From positions 1-42,229 of the forward strand of contig CAMHAV010000006.1 in NCBI GenBank assembly GCA_946182865.1: a DNA stretch of 42,229 nucleotides, given 5' to 3'. Positions 1-7,491 of this stretch are shown one piece after another. The notes beneath the pieces are model-generated. The model did no database searches. It was not told the DNA's origin and worked only from the letters and a program-made list of their open reading frames with translations. This DNA comes from an uncultured Clostridia bacterium. GTDB taxonomy: Bacteria > Bacillota > Clostridia > Oscillospirales > Acutalibacteraceae. A program made the position numbers and the translations under genes. How positions within the stretch are numbered: the first letter of the stretch is position 1; every line of letters starts with the position of its first letter.

Positions 1-1
1 G

Positions 2-316
2 GTGTATTCGCTCGCTTCGGCGGCCGCCTACCGTCCTCCCACCGACCATGCGAGCACCCCGCTTTCAGCGGAACGTCCCGCGGTTCTCTCCCCCTCCGAC
101 GAGGACTTCGGTATCAAGGTCATCAAGCTCTATCACGGCAGCGTCGGCGTATTCACGGAGAATTCGTCCGTCCCTGACGAGATATTGCCCACCGATCTGT
201 CCGCTTTGCCCGATGACGCGGTCGCGCGCCTGAAAAAGGGAATCTACGTGTACAGCCGCGAGGAATATCTCAATTATCTGGAAGATTTTTCGGGCGGCGA
301 ATGGGAGGAGGAATGA
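2..316 (+). CDS. C-terminal part of a BofC-like / uncharacterised protein (5' truncated by window edge)
   Basis: Open from the window edge; 'VIKLYHGSVGVFTENSSVPDEILPTDLSALPDDAVARLKKGIYVYSREEYLNYLEDF' resembles the C-terminal domain of BofC-like proteins; stop TGA. Confidence 0.5.
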   Translation: MYSLASAAAYRPPTDHASTPLSAERPAVLSPSDEDFGIKVIKLYHGSVGVFTENSSVPDEILPTDLSALPDDAVARLKKGIYVYSREEYLNYLEDFSGGEWEEE

Positions 317-470
317 ATGCCGATATATTATTCCCCCGAGGAGATCTCGTTGAATGCCATCATTATACAACTTTTTCCTGTCCGATGCAACGATATTTTT
401 TGAACATTTTTGTATTTTTCATTTTTATCATGCCGCCACTGGCAACGGCTCATTTGCAAAGATATAAAAC

Positions 471-510
471 AAACGGCAGAGAGAAAATCACTTTTCTTTC
501 CCTGCCGTTT
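471..510 (-). terminator. Hairpin AAACGGCAG...CTGCCGTTT, T-rich on the minus-strand side, downstream of the SASP gene
   Basis: 9-bp perfect arms 471-479 / 502-510. Confidence 0.55.
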
Positions 511-606
511 GTCCGGTTACCCGATTTTACAACTCGGTCTTATGACCGGCCGCCTGTTGGGCCGATGCTGTTCTGCCACTCGTCAGATTTCATCCAGCGG
601 AGAAAC

Positions 607-807
607 TTACTTCACGCTGTTTTCGTAAGACTCGATCATCTTTTTCACCATCTGACCGCCGATGCTGCCCGCTTCTCTGGAAGTGAGGTGGCCGTTATAG
701 CCTTCCTTGAGGTTGACGCCCACTTCGTTGGCAGCTTCCATCTTAAAACGGTCAAGGGCCTCTCTTGCTTCGGGTACAACGATTCTGTTACTGGACTTGT
801 TAGACAT
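607..807 (-). CDS. Alpha/beta-type small acid-soluble spore protein
   Basis: MSNKSSNRIVVPEAREALDRFKMEAANEVGVNLKEGYNGHLTSREAGSIGGQMVKKMIESYE is a typical alpha/beta SASP sequence. Confidence 0.93.
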   Translation of the reverse strand: MSNKSSNRIVVPEAREALDRFKMEAANEVGVNLKEGYNGHLTSREAGSIGGQMVKKMIESYENSVK

Positions 808-980
808 GATATAAGCACTCCTTCTGTCAATTTCTTTGTTGAATCATCTCCGTGCGTCGGCATTACTATTGTGCGCGGCATATGCTGCAATATAACTGGA
901 AGATTTTGTACAAGTGTGAAGAGTGGAGAGTGAAGTGCAGGAAGCCCTGCGGACTTGGAATAGAGAAAGGCAGTAATCAA

Positions 981-1037
981 TGGATAATTTCACACTTCAC
1001 ATTTCACATTAATTTCACACTTCACATTTCACATTAA
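981..1037. repeat. Tandem direct repeat TTTCACACTTCACATTTCACATTAA x2
   Basis: Two near-identical copies read directly; related sequence at 31298-31410. Confidence 0.8.
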
Positions 1038-1127
1038 TAAAAAACACGTTCACGTAATATGTATCACAGTCACATTCGGAGGAAACGGCGGCTTGATGGG
1101 AAAACATCGCTGTGATTTTTTTCGGAC

Positions 1128-1352
1128 GGTCCTTTTGGGATCCCCTTTTGTTGTGCGGTAAAGGCAAAGCCGTGCAACCGATTCTAACGAATCACCGATT
1201 CAAGCGAATCAACGCACCACCTGTGTTTTCGCACTCACAACGATCTGGTTTTTTCAGTTTTCCCGGCGGCCGTTCCCCTGCCGGATGTGAACAGACACTG
1301 CCCAACGCACGGCAAACCGATTTCCGCGAAATCGGAGATCCCAAAAGGAACC
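1128..1352. ncRNA. Candidate structured RNA (strand undetermined)
   Basis: Closing inverted repeat GGT-CCTTTTGGGATC (1128-1142) / GATCCCAAAAGGAACC (1337-1352), with internal hairpins such as CCGATTTC-cgc-GAAATCGG (1317-1335) and two GATTC-NNNN-GAATC hairpins; no coding ORF of recognisable family. Confidence 0.4.
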
Positions 1353-1463
1353 TCTTTGTGTCTGCAATTCTATTATTTGTCAACCATCGGGAAATATACG
1401 CAGAAGATTCGGAAAAAAACAATGTATTTTTACCATTTTTTGTGTGTTTTCCTAATTTTCTCC

Positions 1464-1492
1464 TTGAATTATTGCGAATGGCATGGTAAAAT
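1464..1492 (+). promoter_or_regulatory. Sigma-A-like promoter TTGAAT-17-TAAAAT for glgA1
   Basis: -35 1464-1469, 17-nt spacer, -10 1487-1492. Confidence 0.65.
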
Positions 1493-1571
1493 GAATATGT
1501 AAGCCGATTGTCCTTATCCACTGGACAATCAGAAATTAACGAAAGCACATTCGAGTTTAGGAGGACGAAAT

Positions 1572-3029
1572 ATGAGCAATATTTTGTTTGTAGGTTCGGA
1601 ATGCGATCCTTTTGTGAAGACCGGCGGTCTGGCCGACGTCATGTCCGCGCTCCCCAAGGCGCTTGCCAATCAGGGAGACCTTGATGTCCGCGTCGTGCTG
1701 CCGTGCTACACCTGCATCCCCGAGCATTTCCGTAACAGTATGACCTATGTGACCCACTTTTACATGGACTTCACCCGTGACTGCCACATGTATTATGTCG
1801 GTCTGAAGGAATACTGGTGGAACGGCGTGAGATTCTACTTCATCGACAACGAGTATTTCTTCGGCAGAGGCAATCCCTACACGGATATGGCGGGCGACAT
1901 CGTTCCCTTCATCTTCTTCTCCAAGGCGGTGCTGGCCTCCATGTGCGCCATCGGGTTCCATCCCGACGTCATCCACTGCCACGACTGGCAGGCGGCGCTG
2001 GTGCCGGTCTATCTGCACACCGTCTATGAGGGCAACCCCTTCTACAACGGCACCAAGACCGTGCTGACGATTCACAACCTGCACTTCCAGGGCATCGCCA
2101 ACATCGACACCGTCAAGTATCACTCCAATATTCCCGAGTATGCCTTCTCCCCCGATCGCCTTGAGTTCAACGGCGACGCGAATATCATGAAGGGCGGCAT
2201 TGTCTACTCCAACTTTGTCACCACCGTCAGCAACACCTACGCCAACGAAATCAGAACCCCCGAATACGGCGAGGCGCTCGACGGCGTGCTCAACGATTAC
2301 GCCTACAAGCTGGGCGGCATCGTCAACGGCGTGGACTATGACACCTACAACCCCGGCACCGACTGGTACATCTATGACAGATACGGTGTGGACAACTTCC
2401 CCGACGCCAAGCGCTGGAACAAGGAAAAGCTCCAGGGCGAACTCGGTCTGGAAAGAGACGTCAATAAGTTCATGATCGGCATTATCTCCCGTCTCACCGA
2501 CCAGAAGGGTCTTGACCTCGTCAATCAGGTCATGAACCGCATCGTGGACGATCACACCCAGGTGGTCATCATCGGTACGGGCGATCAGAAATACGAAGAC
2601 GCGTTCCGTTATTATGAATATTATCATAAGGGCCGCGTCTGCTCCAACATCATGTACTCCAACGAGAGAGCCCACAAGCTCTACGCCGCCGCTGACGCGA
2701 TTCTCGTTCCCTCCCGCTTTGAGCCTTGCGGCCTGACCCAGCTCATCGCCATGCGCTACGGCACCGTGCCGATCGTGCGCGAGACGGGCGGTCTGAGAGA
2801 CACCGTGCAGCCTTACAACGGCTTTGACCACACCGGCACCGGCTTCTCCTTCTACGAGTACAACGCCGAGGTCATGCTCAACGTCATCAACTTCGCCAAG
2901 CAGATCTTCTATGAAGATCGTTTCGGATGGGAGAGCATCGCGAGACGCGGCATGGAGTCCGACTTCTCATGGTACCGCTCCGCCGGCGATTACAGAAATA
3001 TCTACAATTGGCTCATGAGCCAGTGGTAA
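1572..3029 (+). CDS. glgA: Glycogen synthase (ADP-glucose type), canonical
   Basis: KTGGLADV motif near the N-terminus, SRFEPCGLTQLIAMRYGTVPIVRETGGLRDTV; RBS GGAGG upstream. Confidence 0.96.
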   Translation: MSNILFVGSECDPFVKTGGLADVMSALPKALANQGDLDVRVVLPCYTCIPEHFRNSMTYVTHFYMDFTRDCHMYYVGLKEYWWNGVRFYFIDNEYFFGRGNPYTDMAGDIVPFIFFSKAVLASMCAIGFHPDVIHCHDWQAALVPVYLHTVYEGNPFYNGTKTVLTIHNLHFQGIANIDTVKYHSNIPEYAFSPDRLEFNGDANIMKGGIVYSNFVTTVSNTYANEIRTPEYGEALDGVLNDYAYKLGGIVNGVDYDTYNPGTDWYIYDRYGVDNFPDAKRWNKEKLQGELGLERDVNKFMIGIISRLTDQKGLDLVNQVMNRIVDDHTQVVIIGTGDQKYEDAFRYYEYYHKGRVCSNIMYSNERAHKLYAAADAILVPSRFEPCGLTQLIAMRYGTVPIVRETGGLRDTVQPYNGFDHTGTGFSFYEYNAEVMLNVINFAKQIFYEDRFGWESIARRGMESDFSWYRSAGDYRNIYNWLMSQW

Positions 3030-3070
3030 TTTATCACAAGCCGCTCCGGCGAATCTGAATCAAAAATAGA

Positions 3071-3114
3071 AAACCTCGTTCGGGATGGGTTCCTGTCCCG
3101 AACGAGGTTTTTTG
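3071..3114 (+). terminator. Rho-independent terminator after glgA
   Basis: AAACCTCGTTCGGGA / TCCCGAACGAGGTTT perfect 15-bp stem followed by TTTT. Confidence 0.9.
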
Positions 3115-3137
3115 ATATTGGATGGATGAAAAAAATC

Positions 3138-3689
3138 TCACTCCACATTCACGCCGAACCGCCGGCAGAGCTCCTCCAAACCGCCGTCCGCCGCTTCATC
3201 GGTTTCTTCGTATTCCCAGCCGCCGTCCGTGCGGGACAGCTTAGCAACCGCCATGCCGGAACGGGCGGGATAATCTTCACTCAGATTCACGCGGCTGAAT
3301 ACATCGCTGCCCTTGTCGTATTGATCGGTCACCCGCGCGGCGGCAAATTCGGCATTCAATACTTCTCCGAATTGACACTGCCCCTGCGAATGGGAGAACG
3401 TCACGCCAAAGACAAGACGCTGCACGTTGGCGGGGATTTTGGCAAGATCGACAAAAATGCTTTCGTCCATGCCGTCGCCCTCGCCTGTGGTATTGTCTCC
3501 CGCAAATACCAGCGCGTTGTCGCCGTAAACCGCCTGATTGTAGAAGATCACACCGTCGTCTCCCATGATCTTTTCCTCGCCGTCCAGCAGAAAGGCGGCA
3601 AGGTCCAGATCGTGACCGCCGTTGTCACCGCAGTCCCAGCCAAGCCCGACGCGAAGATATTGTACGTCGTTTCCCAATGCTAGTTTCAT
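3138..3689 (-). CDS. TerD-family protein
   Basis: LRVGLGWDCGDNGGHDLDLAAFLLD...IFYNQ...GDNTTGEGDGMDESIFVDLAKIP TerD signature. Confidence 0.9.
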   Translation of the reverse strand: MKLALGNDVQYLRVGLGWDCGDNGGHDLDLAAFLLDGEEKIMGDDGVIFYNQAVYGDNALVFAGDNTTGEGDGMDESIFVDLAKIPANVQRLVFGVTFSHSQGQCQFGEVLNAEFAAARVTDQYDKGSDVFSRVNLSEDYPARSGMAVAKLSRTDGGWEYEETDEAADGGLEELCRRFGVNVE

Positions 3690-3704
3690 GATGCTATTCC
3701 TCCG

Positions 3705-4685
3705 TTATGCCAGATTCATTTTTTGCCGTAATTTGTCCGCCATCTGCGCGATTTCGTCGTTTTCGCCCTCGTATTTCGTGAAAATATCATCCAGAATCGG
3801 CGCATCCGCCTGGGTCAGCGGCATGGCGTCTGCCTTTTGCAGAAAGGTGCGCACAATGTCCTCCCCGTTTTCAAAGAGCGAGATGCCGGGGCAGGGACCT
3901 TCGTCGAGAAGCCCTTCCAGTATATCACGAATGCACACAAAATCCTCATAGAACAAATTTTCACTGCGAAGCAGCGCCTCCGCCCCCGAATTTCCCCAGC
4001 ACAGGTCGGCGCTGTAAGCGGGCAGTACTTTGTTGTGTACGCCCTCGCGCAGCAGCCAGTCCCGTATTTCGGGCGTAGCGGGTGAAAGCCGCTCAATGGC
4101 GTGTATTCTGCCCCAGCCGCGCACCTTTTGCGCAATACGGAAAATTTCTTCGTTGGCGTTCTCCCAGCTTGCCCGGATGACGAAAAGGGCAAAAATCGTA
4201 AATTCGTCAGACAGCGCCAGCGTGCGGATGGCGTCGCGCAGCACCTCGTCATCCGAGGTGACGAGTTCCAGCACACAAAGACCGAATTTCACGCACTCCC
4301 GGTCGGTTGATTCCAGAACGGCATGCACCGCGTAGTGGTAAAGGACATCCGGGTCGATTTCGTCCTTGCGCTCCAGAATCGCTTGCTGAAAATCATCAAT
4401 GATGGCGATGGCTCTCGCTTTTTGCCCCAGTTCGGTGAATAACTGGTCCGTCAGTCGCGTCTCTCCCGCGCACATCGCGCGGATCGCCTCGTCCATCAGA
4501 GGACGCGCCTCCTCCGAAATCCCCTCGTGCGCCATGTGAAAGATAAACATACCGTCTATCGCGCCGTCGGCAAATCGCAATCCCTCCCCTTCATTGCTGT
4601 CGGGCAAAGAGAAATCCTCCGGCAACGCGCCGTCCGTCACATGCTCCGCGATGTATGCATAGAGGGATTTTTCCCGTTTTTCCAT
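3705..4685 (-). CDS. Uncharacterised helix-rich protein between two TerD genes
   Basis: Start MEKREKSLYAY at 4685 preceded by AGGAGG; co-directional and tightly packed with TerD genes. Confidence 0.8.
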   Translation of the reverse strand: MEKREKSLYAYIAEHVTDGALPEDFSLPDSNEGEGLRFADGAIDGMFIFHMAHEGISEEARPLMDEAIRAMCAGETRLTDQLFTELGQKARAIAIIDDFQQAILERKDEIDPDVLYHYAVHAVLESTDRECVKFGLCVLELVTSDDEVLRDAIRTLALSDEFTIFALFVIRASWENANEEIFRIAQKVRGWGRIHAIERLSPATPEIRDWLLREGVHNKVLPAYSADLCWGNSGAEALLRSENLFYEDFVCIRDILEGLLDEGPCPGISLFENGEDIVRTFLQKADAMPLTQADAPILDDIFTKYEGENDEIAQMADKLRQKMNLA

Positions 4686-4711
4686 ATCTGTTCTGCCCTC
4701 CTGAGAAAACG

Positions 4712-5275
4712 TCACTCAAACAGCTTCACGATCGAGTGCAGACGGCTCGCCTCCTGCACGGCTCTGCCGTCGGGCGCAAAATCCCAGCCGCTCGCGCTTC
4801 GGAAGATTTCGGCGGCGATGATGCCCGTCATGCCGCTGTAATTGTCGGTCAGATTAAAGCGGCAGATTTCCTGCCCGGTCTTCCAGTTAATGACGCGTAC
4901 AAAGGCGTTATTGATCATGCCGAAATGCTGGCGCTTCGCCTTCGCATCGTAAATATTGGCGGCAATCACGATTTTGCCGATATTGGCAGGCAGCTTGGTG
5001 AAATTGACATAAATCCGCTCGTTGTCACCGTTGCCCTCGCCGGTCTGACTGTCGCCGGTATAGACCACCGCGTCATTTTCACTGCGCATTTTCCCAAAAT
5101 AAATCACATCTTTCGCCTTGCCGTCCATGCCGCAGAGAATCGCGGACGCGTCGCAGTCCACGCTGGCACTGCCCGCCTGCGCGCTGTCCCAGCCGAGGCC
5201 GATAATGACGCCGCTGACCCTGTTGCTCATGGACGACAGATTCACCTTTTGTCCTTTTTGCAGATTAACAGCCAT
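4712..5275 (-). CDS. TerD-family protein
   Basis: MAVNLQKGQKVNLS...IGLGWD...SASVDCDASAILC...FGKMRSENDAVVYTGDSQTGEGNGDNERIYVNFTKLPANI. Confidence 0.93.
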   Translation of the reverse strand: MAVNLQKGQKVNLSSMSNRVSGVIIGLGWDSAQAGSASVDCDASAILCGMDGKAKDVIYFGKMRSENDAVVYTGDSQTGEGNGDNERIYVNFTKLPANIGKIVIAANIYDAKAKRQHFGMINNAFVRVINWKTGQEICRFNLTDNYSGMTGIIAAEIFRSASGWDFAPDGRAVQEASRLHSIVKLFE

Positions 5276-5368
5276 CCAAATCAATCCTTTCTTACCTATT
5301 TTAATTATTCTATCACATAAAAATTAACAAACAATCACCAATCAATTCCGGCTTTGTGAATATTGGTA

Positions 5369-5407
5369 AAAAACGGAAGGCAGACCCAGCGCGCCGCCTC
5401 CCGTTTT
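5369..5407 (-). terminator. Terminator-like hairpin downstream of citrate synthase
   Basis: AAAACGG..GGC / GCC..CCGTTTT arms. Confidence 0.5.
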
Positions 5408-5434
5408 TGCATTTCTGATTTGTAAATCATTCCA

Positions 5435-6754
5435 TTATTCCAGCTCGTCCATGACGCTCATGTAGGCGGGACGGATGATCTTGTTCATACCGATCATTTC
5501 CTCAATGCGGTGTGCGCTCCATCCGACAATGCGGGCGATGGCGAACAGTGGCGTGTAAAGCTCCACAGGGATGCCCAGCATTTCATAGACAAAGCCGCTA
5601 TAGAAGTCCACATTCGGGCTCACGCCCTTGTAGATGTGGCGCTTTTCGGCAATCAGCTTGGGCGCTTCCTCCTCGATGATGTTGTAAAGCGTGATGTTGG
5701 CTTCCTCATGCTTGGCGCTCGCGAGCTGCTCCACATAGGATTTGAGAATGCGCTCTCTCGGGTCGGACACCGAATAGACCGCGTGACCCATGCCGTAAAT
5801 CAGCCCCTTGCCGTCAAACGCCTCGCCGTCCAATATTTTGGCGAGATAGGCGCGCACCTCTTCCCTGTCGGTCCTGTCGGAAACATGGGCGCGGATATCC
5901 TCCATCATTTCCATCACCTTGATGTTCGCGCCGCCGTGCTTGGGACCTTTGAGCGAAGACATCGCCGCCGCGATGGACGAATAGGTATCTGACCCTGACG
6001 ATGTGACCACACGGGTGGTGAAGGTGGAATTATTGCCGCCGCCGTGCTCCATGTGCAGCATCAGCACGACGTCCAGCACCCGCGCTTCGAGGGGGGTGTA
6101 CATCTGATTGGGACGCAGCATGCGCAGAATGTTCTCCGCCGTGGAAAGCTCCGGCTTGGGGCGGTGGATGTACATACTCGCGTCATTCATGTAGTGATTG
6201 TAGGCGTGATAGCCGTAGACCGCCAGCATCGGAAAAACCGCGATCAGCTCCATGCACTGACGGATGCAGCTTTCGAGCGTTCCGGCGTTGACCTCTTTGT
6301 CATAGGAAGCGAGCGTGAGGATGCTCTTTGTCATCGAGTTCATGATATCCTTGGTGGGCGCCTCCATGATAACATTGCGGGTGAAATTCACCGGCAGCTT
6401 CTTGCATTTGCCCAGAACACGGCAGAATTCCTCCTCCTCTGCCTTGCTCGGCTGCTCGCCGAAGAGAAGCAGATAGGCGGTCTTTTCAAACCCGAATTCG
6501 TTCTCCCCCAACGCGCCGATCAGCGTGTTGACCGTATAACCGCGGTACCACAGCTCGCCGTCACAGGGGACATTATTCTTAAACGACACAATCTCGGAAA
6601 TACGCGTCAGACCCGCCAGCACGCCCTTGCCGTTCTGGTCGCGCAAACCGCGGTTGACACCGTATTCCTTAAATAATACATCTGAAATGGTATCATTGGC
6701 AATACACATTTCCTTTTTGCTTTCTGTATAGGCGCTGAGTTCTTTATTGTTCAT
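5435..6754 (-). CDS. gltA: Citrate synthase
   Basis: MLHMEHGGGNNSTFTTRVVTSSGSDTYSSIAAAMSSLKGPKHGGAN ... GMGHAVYSVSDPR motifs. Confidence 0.95.
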   Translation of the reverse strand: MNNKELSAYTESKKEMCIANDTISDVLFKEYGVNRGLRDQNGKGVLAGLTRISEIVSFKNNVPCDGELWYRGYTVNTLIGALGENEFGFEKTAYLLLFGEQPSKAEEEEFCRVLGKCKKLPVNFTRNVIMEAPTKDIMNSMTKSILTLASYDKEVNAGTLESCIRQCMELIAVFPMLAVYGYHAYNHYMNDASMYIHRPKPELSTAENILRMLRPNQMYTPLEARVLDVVLMLHMEHGGGNNSTFTTRVVTSSGSDTYSSIAAAMSSLKGPKHGGANIKVMEMMEDIRAHVSDRTDREEVRAYLAKILDGEAFDGKGLIYGMGHAVYSVSDPRERILKSYVEQLASAKHEEANITLYNIIEEEAPKLIAEKRHIYKGVSPNVDFYSGFVYEMLGIPVELYTPLFAIARIVGWSAHRIEEMIGMNKIIRPAYMSVMDELE

Positions 6755-7241
6755 TCATCGCGCTCCTTTCCGTTTGTCCGTTCATCGTCTTTTCCAATTC
6801 ATCAAGCTCCTTGAGAAGGTGCATAAAGCGTTCCTTGCCAAAGCGCCCGATCACATCGGCATAAAACCGGGCAAGCGCCTCCTGCTGCTCTTTCAGCAGC
6901 GCCAGCCCGTTATCGGTAATCTGAATATAGGTGCCGTCGCTTCCCGTGCCGTCGTGCGTCCAGAGCACCAGTCCCCGCTCTTTGAGCAGACGCACCGTGC
7001 GCGACACACGCCCGATCGGCAGGCCTAATTCCTGAGAAATCTGGGAAAGATAGAGCCTGTCGCATTCTCCTTCTTTCATCGCACGCACCAGACGGGACAG
7101 GGTGACATAATCCTCCGCCGCCATTTTCTGAAACAAATTCTGCATTCCCAGCCGATGGATCGAGTAAGAATGAAGCGTCAGGGCGGCGGCAATATCCAAG
7201 ATATCCTTTTCCGCCAATTTTCCCAAAACATCATTTTCCAT
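6744..7241 (-). CDS. MarR-family transcriptional regulator
   Basis: Winged-helix MarR pattern: YVTLSRLVRAMKEGECDRLYLSQISQELGLPIGRVSRTVRLLKERGLV; start overlaps upstream of gltA. Confidence 0.8.
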   Translation of the reverse strand: MENDVLGKLAEKDILDIAAALTLHSYSIHRLGMQNLFQKMAAEDYVTLSRLVRAMKEGECDRLYLSQISQELGLPIGRVSRTVRLLKERGLVLWTHDGTGSDGTYIQITDNGLALLKEQQEALARFYADVIGRFGKERFMHLLKELDELEKTMNGQTERSAMNEQ

Positions 7242-7395
7242 TACGCATCATCCTTTCTCATAATAAGCAAATCATACAGATATTTCTCAATCCTATATCA
7301 GTATTTTTATTATTATACCATAATTTTTATGATGGTGTCAAGTCATCCTCCCCACCACATATGCAGAATTTGCATAAATTTTGCATATTATACAC

Positions 7396-7438
7396 AAAAA
7401 CAACACACGCAATTCGTCGTTTTGCGTGTGTTGTTTTG
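7396..7438 (-). terminator. Hairpin AAAACAACACACGCAA / TTGCGTGTGTTGTTTT downstream of Ca-ATPase
   Basis: 16-bp perfect arms, T-rich both sides. Confidence 0.75.
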
Positions 7439-7491
7439 TGTAACTTTTCGCTTTTGAAAACCGCGGATGGTTCCGCGTTATTTGGATAAAA

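Noticed and set aside
301-933. 210-aa plus-strand ORF over SASP
   Set aside because: Antisense to a confident SASP gene, low-quality composition
1300-1352. Resemblance to a c-di-GMP-I (GEMM) riboswitch (ACGCACGGCAAACC-hairpin)
   Set aside because: The second conserved block (GACGCAAAGCC...CCGG) is missing; left only as a generic structured-RNA candidate
1112-1489. 125-aa ORF in the glgA1 upstream region
   Set aside because: No RBS or family signature; overlaps strong inverted repeats and the glgA1 promoter
1557-2831. 424-aa ORF antisense to glgA1
   Set aside because: V/H/G/D-rich shadow ORF; the + strand clearly encodes glycogen synthase
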